Shown: positions 11,684 through 23,166 of the stretch, piece by piece
How positions within the stretch are numbered: the stretch's first letter is position 1
Layout: the number at the start of each line of letters is the position of its first letter
NCBI GenBank assembly: GCA_029204225.1
Contig: CM055109.1
Location: 21,138,349-21,198,348, forward strand
Direction: 5' to 3'
From: Diphasiastrum complanatum
Taxonomy: Eukaryota > Streptophyta > Lycopodiopsida > Lycopodiales > Lycopodiaceae
DNA: 60,000 bases
Notes under the pieces: generated by a model
What the model was told of the DNA's origin: nothing
Database searches by the model: none
Seen by the model: only the letters and a program-made list of their open reading frames with translations
Program-made: the position numbers and the translations under genes

Positions 11684-12660
11684 ATGTCATCCATGGGTGG
11701 TTATTTGTTGGAATCAAGTGAGAGACTCACTTCCACAATTATTCCATTTGGAAAGTGAGGATGGAATCACTCCTAGTGATCCATGACCTCTTTGACATAG
11801 TTCTAGGAGTTGAGGAAGAGCCTCAAGCTGCCCAAGAACAAGCCAAATACAAGAAGAGAGCAAGATTAGCTCTAGATTGCATAAAGTTGAATGTATGCAA
11901 TGACCTCTTGAAGGAGGTGTCTTCTTGTGCCTCATCAAAAGAGGCTTGGGATTCATTAAAGAGTATCTATGAATCCAATAACACTTCAAGAATCCTCATG
12001 CTAAGGAATCAAGTCTTTCAAAGCATGAAAGGAAGTGGAGAGAGTGGACAAGAGTATGTCCTTAGATTCAAATCTCTTAACAAGGAATTGAGTGCTATAG
12101 GAGAAAAGATCCAAGATTCAAAGCATGAAAGGAAGTGGAGAGAGTGGACAAGAGTATGTCCTTAGGATCAAATCTCTTAACAAGGAATTGAGTGCTATAG
12201 GAGAAAAGATCCAAGATCAAGAGCTAGTACAAATCACATTGAATGGCCTAGGTGATGTGACCGAGGAGAGTAGACTCCTACACCTCAAGACAAGAATGGG
12301 AGGCATGTCACTTAATGGAGGAGAGGAGAAAGCAAATTTTACATCCAAAGGCAAGAAGAAACAACATCCATTCAAGAAGAATCAAGGCAAGGGGCCTGAT
12401 ATGAAGAATGGAGGATCAACTTCCAAAGGCAAAGTGAAGAACAAGGCAAAGCTCAAGTGTTTGTTTTGTGGTAAGAAAGGACACTTTGCCTTAGAATGTT
12501 ACTTGAAGAAGAATCAACAAGCAAATGGAGATCAAGGGAGCATTGCTCAAGAGGAAGAAGATGAGGATGGATTCAACACATCCTTAATGGTTGCATCTAC
12601 ACCAACTTCAAGTCCAGACACATGGTGGATAGATAGTGGGGAGTTCTCACATGTCTTTTA
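11684..12660 (+). pseudogene. Copia copy 1 gag, zinc knuckle and protease start
   Basis: The ATG at 11684 starts the gag; after a frameshift the frame from 11755 reads the UBN2 gag domain (KEAWDSLKSIYESNN). The nucleocapsid knuckle CLFCGKKGHFALEC has the complete CX2CX4HX4C spacing. The protease reads WWIDSGEFSHVF, so the active Asp-Ser-Gly is present, but the following AxSH is altered and a frameshift follows at about 12650. Confidence 0.8.
12021..12220 (+). repeat. Tandem duplication of about 100 bp inside copia gag
   Basis: The segment beginning AAGCATGAAAGGAAGTGGAG at 12021 is repeated from 12121 with only one or two differences in the first 95 bases. Since 100 is not a multiple of three, the duplication alone breaks the gag frame. 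The near identity shows that it is recent. Confidence 0.9.
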
Positions 12661-13740
12661 ACAAGCATTATTTTTCCACTCTTCTCTCTTGTAATGACTC
12701 TAAGAAGTCAATATACACTGCTAGTGATCAAGAATGCAAGATAGATGGTATAGGATCTTGTCCTCTTTGCTTAGGCACATCTAAAAGGATAGATCTAGAT
12801 AATGTTTTGTATGTTCCTACCATTTCAAGAAACTTGCTTAGTGTAGGACAAGTAATGGATAATGGACTAGATGTACATTTCAAGAATGGAGTTTGTTCCA
12901 TCTTGAAAAATGATAAGTGCATAGCTAGTGGCATTAAGCAAGGTAGACTTTTCAAGTTGGATGCTAATGTTGCAAATAAAAGTGTGAACTTGGCTAGGGA
13001 GGAGCTATCTCAAGTGGAGCTTTGGCATAAGAGATTATGCCATCCTAATCTTCAATCCATGGAGTCAATGGCAAGCAAGGAACTAGCTCTCAGCCTATCA
13101 AAAGCTTTCAAGAAGTGTGGAAAGATGTGTGAGGCATGTGGCCTTGCAAAGTCACGCAAATATTCTTACAAGAGATCTTCATCAAGATCTCCCTCTCCTT
13201 GGATCTCATACATTCTGATGTACATAGTTTTTCACATGCCTTGATGTATGTAACATTTATAGATGATTTTACTAGATTCACATGGATTGAGTTACTATCA
13301 AAGAAAAGTCTTCTATATGAAGCTTTCATTAAGTTCAAGTCTCTAGTTGAGAAGCAACTTAGTACTTCCATCAAGGCACTAGGATGTGAAAATGGAGGAG
13401 AGTACACCTCCAATACAATGAAAGACTTTTGTGAGATCAATGGCATTAAACTGCAGTACACTTGTTCCTACACCCCCCAACAAAATGGGGGAAAAGAGGA
13501 AAAATAGGGGTCTATGTGAATGTGCAAAGTCTTTAAGACTTGATGCATCACTTCCCATCTCATTTTGGGGAGAAGCTATAACTTCTGTTAAGTACTTGTG
13601 TAATAGACTTCCTAGTAGTGCTATTGATAGAATCTCACCATATCAAGCTTTGTTTGGTAAGAAACCCAATGTAAAAGATTTTAAAATCTTTGGATGTACT
13701 TGTTATGTCCACATCCCTTTGGAGACAAGAAGGAAGTAAT
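12655..13740 (+). pseudogene. Copia copy 1 protease end, GAG-pre-integrase and integrase
   Basis: The frame reads the copia middle region (LYVPTISRNLLSVGQ), the GAG-pre-integrase motif WHKRLCHPN, then after a shift the integrase core: FIDDFTRFTWIELL, ENGGEY in place of the usual DNGGEY (catalytic Asp replaced by Glu), and PQQNGG where the Glu of PQQNGVAER is lost. Inactive. Confidence 0.75.
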
Positions 13741-13874
13741 ATGCTACCTCCTTCAAAGGGATTTTTGTTGGCTATGGAGAAAATAGCAAGGGCTATAGGA
13801 CATATGATCCTATATCCAAGAAAGTAAAGGTAAGCAAGGATGTACTTTTTGATGAGTCACAATTTACTAAAAGC

Positions 13875-14962
13875 TTGTCCAATGGATCTAACCCATTGTG
13901 CATTGAAGATCTTGACAAACCGGAGGAGGATCTTGACAAACTCGAGGAGGATCTTGACAAACCCGAGGATGGAGACAAAGATTTTAGTCAAAGGGGGCCG
14001 AGAAGATCAATAAGAAGCAAGGCCAAGCCCTCAAGGCTCACCTATGTGGACAAGGGAAAGCAAAAGGAAGACTCTACATCTTCTACCTCTTACTCCTTAG
14101 TTACATTGCTTGAAGAACCATCATCTTTTGAAGAAGCATATAGATCTAAAGTTTGGAGAGATGCAATGCAAGTAGAGTATGATGCATTAGAAGAAAATCA
14201 TACTTCGAATCTTGTAAATCTTCCAAGAGGGAAGAAGCCACTTGCATGTAAGTGGATTTATAGAATAAAGTACAATCAAGATGGATCTATTAGTAAGTAC
14301 AAGGCTAGGCTTGCTGCTAAAGGATTTCTTCAAGTAAAAGGATTGGATTATGAAGAAACATTTGCAGCTGTAGCTAAGCTTGTAACTATTAGATTAATCA
14401 TTTGCATTGCTACTTTGTTCAAGTGGGATCTCTACCAAATGGATGTTACAAATGCTTTCTTGAATGGCTTCTTAGAAGAGGAAATCTACATGATGCAACC
14501 CAAGGGCTTCATCAAGGTTGGTGAGGAGCAAAAAGTGTGCTACTTAAGGAAGAGCCTATGTGGCTTGAAACAAGCACCTAGAGCTTGGTACTCTAGCTTG
14601 CATGATTTTCTCTATTCCCTTGGCTTTGTACTAAGGGCTTATGACCTTCTTTATATTTCAAATGTAATGAAGAAAAGATCATCATTTTGGTGCTTTATGT
14701 TGATGACATCATTATGACAGAAAATGATGATGAAGGCATAGGCAAAGTAAACGTTGATTTATCTAGTGAGTTCAAGATGGTAGATCTAGGCTTCCTAAAG
14801 CTTATATTTGGGATAGAAGTGTCTAGAAGTAGCAATTGTACTTTAATAAGTCAATCTAAGAATTATACTTCCATTCTTGAAAAGCTTGGTATGAAAGATT
14901 GTAAGGGGAATGACACCCCTATGGAGCATGTTCCATTTCTACCCACTTTTATATTTTTCTAA
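13875..14962 (+). pseudogene. Copia copy 1 reverse transcriptase, frameshifted
   Basis: The RT_2 family is clear from KWIYRIKYNQDGSISKYKARL, QMDVTNAFLNG and CGLKQAPRAWY. The catalytic YVDD lies in another frame at about 14698, after a frameshift. The protein ends at FLPTFIFF at 14960, where the element is truncated. Confidence 0.85.
13908..13973 (+). repeat. Three 21-bp units encoding an acidic heptad
   Basis: GATCTTGACAAACYSGAGGAG-type units occur three times and encode DLDKPEE, DLDKLEE and DLDKPED between integrase and RT. It is a small in-frame expansion in the linker region. Confidence 0.85.
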
Positions 14963-15959
14963 AAAAGAATTCTCGGTCAAGGGGTAGGATATTCTCCCAC
15001 CCCGCTAGCTCCTTGATGAGACTCTAGTGGTGGTTCTAGTGCATTTCATTTTTTGGCTCAACTCATAATGTAAAGAGGTGTTCCAATGTGGTCATCCTCA
15101 AGTTCCACACTTAATAGATTAACTGGAGTTGAAGGTCCAACATTTGTTTCTCTCTCTTTCTTAATTGGGAAAGCTAAGTATGGATGGCTAAAACCACGAT
15201 CTTTGTAGAGGGGTACATAGCCTTATCCTTGTCACTTGCTAGAGCACTCGATACCATTTGATAGAGGTTCTATTTGTTGGACCTTGAATCCAATTAGCAT
15301 ATACTGGCACCAACTCACATTCAAACACATCCGTGTAATATATAGAAGATTCATCTACTGCCTGAGAGGGGTAGTAAGTGAAAAAAATAGCCATTTAAGT
15401 GAATATTTTATCCAAAATAGTAATTGTAAATCTCGTTGAGTTAATCTTTGCCTAGGTAACCTTCGTCAGTACTATTTTTGAGTTATGATCTATCTAATTT
15501 AGCTACTGTCAAATTTGTGAGAGAATATGAGTTGATAAGATACTGAAATCCGAGATTTTTCAATTTTAGAGTGTTGATCAAGATTTTTTTTTTTCAAATT
15601 AGATTAAAAGTTAGGATTTACTTGAAAAATCTAGATCCAATCTTTGAAAAATCTAGATTTAATCTCTGAAAAATCTAGATTTAATCTCTTTTACACAGTA
15701 ATACATCACAAGATTTACCATTTTTTGAAAAAATGGTAGAATATAGACTCAAAACCAGAGGCTCAAGAACCCCAGCCATGTCCTATTATAAGATGATTAC
15801 CTCAGTTAGAGTTGTCAAAGTATATGGAGTTATAGATCAAATCAGATTCCTTAAAATCTTTACTAAATATTGTGAAGTTTGCAGGGAAGTAAACCTACAA
15901 GATAAACTTAAGTTGTTTCCTATGTCCTTGACTAGTGCTACATAGGAAGAGCTCAAAAG
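14963..15959. other. Spacer between copia copies, nothing recognised
   Basis: AT-rich, with a short run of repeats of the pattern GAAAAATCTAGAT(T/C) around 15625-15685. No gene supported. Confidence 0.4.
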
Positions 15960-16336
15960 CATAAAGAAGTTGCTGCTAATCTGCCACCTACAAAAGTTGT
16001 GCCAGTCATTGATTTACCTGATGCATCTGGGGTCTATCCGAATCTTCAGTCTGAGAAGAACAAATACCATAATATGAGGCAATGGATTAAATACTTACAA
16101 TAGGAAAAAGCCTTTGAGAATGTTCGAGCTACAGTGGAAGTTCCTCCTGTACATGTGATACCAACAGATTTACCTGATCCTTTATATAGATCTCATCAAA
16201 GGACTGATGTTAATACTCAATTGCATCATTGGAAAGAGCCATTTAAGATGATAGAACCAGAGGTTCCACAAACTGAGTTGATTACGAATATTCTTTTCAG
16301 TAAGATGGATATTACACTGGGAGAATTCTTACGGTA
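15960..16336 (+). pseudogene. Unidentified retroelement-like coding remnant
   Basis: A plus-strand frame with one stop (near 16100) reads KEVAANLPPTKVVPVIDLPD, then EVPPVHVIPTDLPDPL and ends TNILFSKMDITLGEFLR. The repeated xVxxIDLPD pattern and the final I...MDITLGEFL segment recall the linker before the protease in some plant gypsy polyproteins. I cannot identify it firmly. Confidence 0.3.
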
Positions 16337-16670
16337 GTTTTGGATTTGATTCATGATAACTAATTAATCAAGGCTTAATCCAAGCCCTCTTAAAGAGAAA
16401 AATAGGTCTTGAAAGTACATAAAAGTGAAAGAGAAAGATAGAGTCATTCTATTGTCCAAAAATAGCCAAGATTGGCAAGATTTGCTTGAGAGTAGTTTTC
16501 ACTTCATCTCATCTTCGTTCCAGCTTTGTGAGAGAGTGATAGAACTGTGATTACAAGTCCATCTGTTGGATTAGAAATCAACATTTGAGTGAAACACTAC
16601 AAGTTAGAAACCTTTGTGAGTTTCAAGTTCAATCAAATCTAGATCTTGTGTGTAGAATTTTACTAGTAAG

Positions 16671-17625
16671 ATGGGATCAGCTGGAGCATACCTTCTAGAA
16701 GCTAGTGAGAGGTTAAATTCTACCAGTTATGCTATTTGGAAAGTGAGGATGGAGTCACTCATGGTGCTCTAGGATCTTTTTGAGTTTCTAATTGATGATG
16801 AAGATGAACCTCTAGGTGCATAGGATTTAGTGAGATACAAGACGAGATCTAGGCTAGCACTTCATTGTGTTAAAATATATGTGAGCAATGATCTTCTAAG
16901 GGAAGTATCATCATGTAAAAGTGCTAAAGAGGCTTGGGAATCTTTAAAGTCAATCTATGAGTCTAGTAACACTTTGAGGGTTCTCATGCTTAGGAATCAG
17001 ATTCTGCAAAGCATGAAGAGGAGTGATGAGAGTGCACAGGATTATGTGCCCAGAATCAAGTCTCGCAATAGGGATCTAGCTTCCATTAGAGAGAAGATTC
17101 AAGATGGAGAGCTTGTTCAAATTGTCCTTAATGGTCTAGGGAGTGGCTTTTCTAATTTGGTCCAAAGCTTTGCAATCCAAGACACTTTGCCCACTATAGA
17201 AAAACTTCATAGTGTATTAGTGGCTGAAGAGTGTAGGATGATGCACACCAATGCAAGAATGAATTCTATGTCTCTATAGGATGGTGATGAGAAAGAAAAT
17301 TTCTCAAAGAAGTCCAATGGCAAGAAAAAGCACTTCAAGGAGACCAAGGAAGAGGATGATGCTTCAAGCTCAAAGGGCAAGATCAAGGACAAGTCCAAGT
17401 TCAAATGTTTTTTCTATGGAAAGAAAGGACATTTTGAATCAAAATGTCTCAAGAAGAAGAAGGCACAAGAGAGCAAACAAAGCAACATTGCACATCAGGA
17501 GGAGGAGGAGGATGAAGAAGAGTCATCTTTGATGGTTTCCAACAAACCTCCATCATCCAAGAGCAATACCAATGATTCTTGGTGGATTGATAGTGGGGCT
17601 AGTTCCCACATGACATATCAAACGG
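16671..17625 (+). pseudogene. Copia copy 2 gag and start of protease
   Basis: The UBN2 gag domain is complete (KEAWESLKSIYES; LNGLGSGFSNLVQSF). The knuckle reads CFFYGKKGHFESKC, so its second Cys has become Tyr. The protease starts WWIDSGASSHMT with an intact DSG. Several stops break the frame. Confidence 0.8.
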
Positions 17626-18990
17626 ACATTTTTTCTACTTTACTTTCTTACAATGATGTATATAGATCAATCTATACTTCGAGTAGTCGAAAATGTAAGA
17701 TAAGTGGAATAGGAACCATTCCATTTTATGTTGGATCATCCAAAAGGATGAATCTTGATAATGTTCTTTATGTTCCTAAGTTAACTAAGAATCTGCTTAG
17801 TGTTGGCCAATTAATGGATAATGGCCTTGATGTTCAATTTAAGCATGGAGTTTGTTCCATCTTTAGAAATGATGAATGTATAGCCAAAGGCTTTAAGCAA
17901 GGTATATTGTTTAAGCTTGATGCTAATATTGTAGTGGAGAGTGTTAACTTGGCAAAGGTGGAGATATCAAAGTGGAACTATGGCACAAAAGGTTGGGCCA
18001 CTCCAACTTCAAAGCCATGGAATCTATGTGTGCAAAGGAGCTTGCACTCGGCCTCCCCAAGCATTTGTCAAAGTTTGGGAAGATATGTGAAGCATGTAGT
18101 CTAATGGTGGTGCCAATTATTATGTAATCTTCATTGATGACTATTCTAGATATTGTTTGATGTATCTCTTGTCTATCAAATCAATGGTGTTTGATTCTTT
18201 TGTAAAGTTCAAGACTTTGGTAGAAAATCAACTTAGTACCAAGATTAAGGTATTAAGGAATGATAATGGAGGTGAATATATCTCCAATAAGTTGATTGAC
18301 TTTTGTAGTTCTAATGACATAAAGAGGGAGTTGTCATGTCCATACACCCCTCAACAAAATGGAGTGAGTGAGAGGAGAAATAGTCTATTTGTGAGTGTGA
18401 TAAGTCCTTAAGGCTAGATGCTTCTCTATCCAAACCATTTGGGGTGAGGCAATAACTTGTGCTAATTATTTGTGCAATAGATTGCCTAACCAAGCCATTG
18501 GAGGAATCACACCATTTGAAGCTCTATTTGGAGAGAAGCCCAATCTCAAGGATCTCAAAGTTTTTGGATCCACTTGCTATGTACACCAATCCTTGGATAC
18601 AAGGAAGAAGGATGATGCAACCTCCAACAAAGGCATCTTTGTGGGATATGGTGAAAATAGCAAAGGATATAGAGTCTTCAATCCCATCACTAGCAAGACG
18701 ATAGTGAGTAGGGATGTTATTTTTTATGAAGGACATGCTTGTGATTTGGATGATAATGCTACTAATCATCTTGATGCCAAGGATCATGCTAGGATGGAGG
18801 AGGAGCTTCCAAGTGAAGAAGAACTTGAGGATCCACCTCAAGATGCAAGAACTCCAAGAACTCCAAGAAGTTCTACAAGGGTAAGGACCGAGCCATGAGA
18901 CTGACCTATGATGGTCAAGGTGATCAAAGGCAAGGCTCATCATCTTTCACATCTTATACCTTTCTTACTTCAATGTTAGATGAGCCAACA
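17626..18990 (+). pseudogene. Copia copy 2 integrase region
   Basis: After the protease come VLYVPKLTKNLLSVG, a frameshifted GAG-pre-integrase, and the integrase core with FIDDYSR, an intact NDNGGEY and PYTPQQNGVSERR. Part of the N-terminal integrase zinc finger is deleted near 18095-18110. The C-terminal segment GITPFEALFGEKP...GYGENSKGY is well kept. Confidence 0.75.
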
Positions 18991-20640
18991 GTTGAGAAAC
19001 ACAGTTTAAACACCCGACCGGATCAATCACCACAGCACAACATCAAGCGCAACAAGACAAGACCACATAATAGCTCACATCAAATTGTATATTCAACTAC
19101 TCAGTAAGTACAAAGATAAAGTTACTTAAAAGCACTCAAAGGGCTCGTAAAAAAAAGACGGCCCGATAATTCTAGAACTGAGCACACGTGGTGCCGTCGA
19201 AATAAGAAAGCACTATATAAGTCGATCATTGCTATTTTAACTCTCTCCCTCAATGATCAACATCTCTCTTTATTTTAGAGTTTTACTCTATTCATGGAAC
19301 ATACCTCCATGATAGTATTATAAGTAAAAGCTTTTTACATAACCAGATCTAAGCAAGTTTCGCTCTAAAAGTTTCAAACTTTTCTTTACTTAAAGCTTTC
19401 GTAAATATATCAGCAACTTGTAACAACGTAGAACAATGTACAATATTTATATCTTCAGATTGTAGTTTCTCACACACAAAGTGAAATTTTACCTCAATAT
19501 GTTTTGTTCTAGCGTGAAAGACTGGTGTTCTTTCATACTCACCCTCTCGACTCTTGTCTTCACGTGCATCATCTTGTGGAGCATCTTCTTCATCTTCCCT
19601 TCTAAAATTGTGGGAAGTCTTTTGATGCTTTCACCACTTGCATTGCCTTCATCTTCATACCTATGCGTCTCATCAAAGATCACATCTTTGTGAATCTTGT
19701 TCATTACAGGATCAAAAGACCTGTATGTCTTCGTCCTCTTGTCATAACCGACGAAGATACACTTGATTGCTTTGGCATCAAGTTTCTTTCACTCCTCCTT
19801 TGGCACGTGTACATAGGCCTTACATCCAATGACACGAAACTTGTCGATTTTTGGCTTTATTCTTGTAAATGCTTCTTCGGGAGTCACATTTGGAACCGCA
19901 ACTGTAGGACTCCTGTTTTGCAAGAACGTTGTCGCACTACACGCTTCCGACCAAAGTGAATCGGTCAAGCCCATTTGCTTCATCATGAGCGTGCACTCTC
20001 CATAGTAGTCCTGTTTTTCCTTTCAGCTACACCATTACTATGGGGCGTGTGTGACTGTGTGAATTTCCTTTTGATGCCGTGTTCCTTGCAAAAGTCCTCA
20101 AAATCATCAGATTTGTATTCGCCCCCTCTATCAGATCTTAGCACTTTGATGCGTGCATCTAGTTAGTTCTCTACCAAAGTCTTGGACTCCTTGAAGCGAG
20201 TAACAACGTCAGATTTCTTCTCCAAGAAATAAATCCATGTCCTCCTAGAGTAATCACCTATGAAAGTCATAAAATAATATGCTTTCCCCAACGACATGGT
20301 CTTCATTGGGCCGCACAGGTCGCTGTGAATAAGTTCCAGTGGTTTCTTAGCTTTTGCAGCTCCACCTTTCTTGAATGTCTCCCTGTGATGCTTTCCCATG
20401 ACGCATTCTTCACATATTGCATGATGATCATCCTGCAATGCCGGTAACCCTATTACCATCTTCTGCTTTGCCATCAATCTCAAGCTCACATAGTTCAAAT
20501 GACCAAGTCTTTTGTGCCACAACTCACAACTCAGATTGAGATGTTGTTGAGATAGCCAAACCATATTCTCCTGGTTTTGCAGCATCCAATTTATAAAGGC
20601 CACAATTACTATCTCTATAACCTCTATCAAGGGTAATCTC
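18991..20640 (-). mobile_element. Copia fragment copy 3 (integrase, RNase H end and 3' region)
   Basis: Minus-strand reading from 20630: WHKRLGHLNYVSL (GAG-pre-integrase), CEECVMGKHHRETF, HSDLCGPMKTMSLGKAYYF and WIYFLEKKSDV (integrase), then SEACSATTFLQNRSPT and KVIGCKAYVHVPKEE-type sequence to about 19780. The RT is almost wholly deleted. The frame resumes at about 19475-19340 with VADIFTKALSKEKFETFR, the very end of copia RNase H. The part below 19320 would be the 3' LTR, but its boundaries are unclear. Confidence 0.8.
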
Positions 20641-21738
20641 GCTGCTCCTACAAGAGGAGATCAGAAGATCATCCTCCTCCTCAGGCTCAGGATCGGATCC
20701 TCAAGCTCTGTATTAAAAAAATCAAAAGTTTGGATCCAACAAATCTACAAAGTCAGACTCTACTAACAAGAAGAGCAACATGCAGTCGGACCAAATCCCG
20801 GTTCATGATCAAATTCCAGCTCTTCATCATTCCAACTAGCGCAAAAACTTTTTTTGCATATACTGTAAGAGGACTGGCCATGAAATCAAGGACTGCCAAA
20901 CTTTAAAGTACAACAACGAAAAGAAGAAGTAGTTCCAACAATAAGCACATAGTGCTACAGCCAGTCACTCAAATAAGCAACAACAAGAAGAAGATGAAGC
21001 AACTTTCATGACCAAAGTCGAAGAACAACAGAATATCGATTCCTGGTATCTAGACTATGGAGCAACTCAACACATGACTCACCATCGCGACTGGTTCAAA
21101 GAATATAAGTCATTCACCCACTCTCGAGTTCTACAACTTGGAGACAACTCATCACATTCAATCGAAGGTGAAGGAACAGTCAGAGTTGAATTCAAAAGAG
21201 ATGAAGTCAAGTTGTTGTCCAATGTTCTCCATGTTCCAAATCTGACCAAGAATCTGCTCTCAGTTAGCAGAATCACCGATTTAGGTCGGAGGGTCGAATT
21301 CGATATAGAAGGCTGCACAATTCTTGAGAAATCCGAGAAGGTTCTAGCCTACGGAAGAAAAAGCGGCTATCTATACAAACTTAGCCATTGCTATTCTTCT
21401 AACAGTGAAGCTCTTCACACAGCCACTTCTGAATCAACTGATATGTTGTGGTATTTTAGACTTGGCCATCTTAACTTCAACAATATTCAGCAAATGTCAG
21501 CTCAAAGTCTAGTACAAGATTTGCCTTCAGTCAACAAGCCAACTTCTCCATGCAAAAGCTGTATTATCAGCAAGCATGCAAGGAGTCCCTCCAGTTCAGA
21601 CTCAGTTCATACATCCAAGGGCTTGCTTGACCTTGTACATTGCGACATTTGTGGCCCGATGCAGACTGCTACCATAGGGAGAGCTCTCTATTTCCTAACC
21701 TTCATCGACGACTTCTCTCGAAGGACTGCAACCATGCT
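20641..21738 (+). mobile_element. Copia fragment copy 4 (knuckle to integrase start)
   Basis: The plus strand reads a knuckle CIYCKRTGHEIKDC (20850-20895), then the frame 21008-21745 with protease WYLDYGATQHMT (active Asp kept, Ser of DSG changed to Tyr), LLSNVLHVPNLTKNLLSV, GAG-pre-integrase LWYFRLGHLNF, CKSCIISKHARS and integrase DLVHCDICGPMQTA...FLTFIDDFSRR. It breaks off at about 21738, back to back with a related minus-strand copy. Confidence 0.8.
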
Positions 21739-23154
21739 TTATTGACAAGAACAGAGGTTTTCAAGGCTTGACTAGAATCAGAATAACAATGTGCCAATCT
21801 ATATAAGTATCCATGCTTGTTGCCGAGTGTAAGGATCTTATTTCTCCTATTGATAATTCTGCATTGATCAGACTCAAACTCCACCTAATGACCTAAATCT
21901 GTAATTCTACTTACTGATAACAGATTTGTAGAGAGTTTAGGAACATACAAGACTTTTGTTAGTAGTTTGAATTAATCATGCTAGAATCTTAATCTTATAG
22001 TACCTTCACCTTCGATAGTGTGAGCGCTATCATCACCGAGATGAACATACTTCTTTGTGTTGTAAGATGTATAGGAATGTAAAATCTCATTATGATTGGT
22101 CATATGTTGAGTAGCTCTGGAATCCAAAAATCACGAGTCATCCGAATTCACGTTTTATAAAAGCGCCTTCGTCCATTTCGACTTCAGGAGGTGCTGTAAC
22201 TGTATTTTCTTGTTGATCAGGTTGCTTGGCTGCATTCTTCACTTTGAGATTTTGGCAATCTTGGATCTCATGGTTATTGCGTTTGCAATACCTGCAAAAC
22301 ATCTTCTTCTTCTTCGACGAATATGTATTCGATGATTGTTCTTGACTTTGAGTCTGTTTCTATTTCAATGTAGAATGCTTTGAGCTTTTCTGTTTTCGTC
22401 GTTTCGAGCCCTTGTTGACATATAGAGCACAAGACGAAGAGGTAGACAAAGTGTCTTGACTTCTTCGATTATCTTCTTGTAGCAACATAGTGATAACTTT
22501 GGTAAGAGTTAAATCTGAGTGTGTTGTGATGATCATCACCCAGTTCTCATAATTGGGTGAAAGCAATGTATAATTGCGTCTTGATCGTCTATGACTAATC
22601 TGACAACGACCATCTGTTGCAAAAGATTCGTAAATTGGTTAATATGGTTCTGAAGCGAATCATTATTCAACATCTCGAGTGTGAAGAATTTCTTTCGAAG
22701 ATGTAATTTGGTAGTTACATATCTCACATCATATAGTGAGCTCAGGATGTCCCAAACTTCTTTCGAAGTTTTGGCTTCAGCTACGTGGCCAATCTGAGTA
22801 TCTGATCTATTGAGGATAATAAGCGCAAAAGCTTTACCATCCTTCGATTTTCATTTTGAGTTTTATGTGTCGCCTTCAGGCTTCACTTCAATACATGTAA
22901 CAACGTCCCACAACTTGTTGGCAATTAGCAAGGTCTTCATCGTAAATTTCCACAAATGATAATTGGATCCATTCGACTTGTCTGCGAGAATCCATCTGGA
23001 ACTTTAGTCTGTCGATTAGGAGAGATACCGTGTTGTGGAAATCAATACTCTGATACCAAAACAAATTGATTCGAATTGAAGAATTTGATATCACGAAAGA
23101 TATCAAGTATTAGAGCTTGCACTATGATATCGTATTAGGCTTTGAAAAATCAAT

Positions 23155-23166
23155 GCTTTGATACCA
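23155..23166 (-). other. Primer-binding site of copia copy 5
   Basis: Plus strand GCTTTGATACCA, directly next to the LTR start TGTTGG. A second primer-like copy, ACTCTGATACCA, lies about 107 bp further inside at 23048-23059 with similar flanks (AAATCAATRCT), which suggests a local duplication of the leader. Confidence 0.75.

Larger units (their letters stand above)
11684..14962 (+). mobile_element. Ty1/copia retrotransposon copy 1, degraded, without RNase H or LTRs
   Basis: Gag, protease, integrase and reverse transcriptase follow in copia order on the plus strand. Lesions include a frameshift near 11740, a 100-bp tandem duplication in gag (12021-12220), a deletion of the end of gag, a frameshift at the protease, another at about 13490-13500 and one inside RT near 14690. 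Coding ends at 14960 just after the RT thumb (KGNDTPMEH), so RNase H and the 3' LTR are missing. It is related to copia copy 2 at 16671: both gags share LLESSERL/LLEASERL and ESLKSIYES-like stretches. Confidence 0.85.
16671..18990 (+). mobile_element. Ty1/copia retrotransposon copy 2, truncated before RT
   Basis: This relative of copy 1 starts at an ATG (16671, MGSAGAYLLEASERL) and reads gag, knuckle, protease, GAG-pre-integrase and integrase. It stops at FLTSMLDEPT, the exact position where copy 1 continues into RT (LVTLLEEPS). It is therefore cut off at about 18985 by the minus-strand copia fragment that follows. Stops (for example after MESLMVL and after MNSMSL) and frameshifts show that it is dead. 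Confidence 0.85.

Noticed and set aside
20641-22200. Possible long hairpin from back-to-back copia copies 4 and 5
   Set aside because: The two are related at protein level but too different in bases to pair as a useful hairpin.
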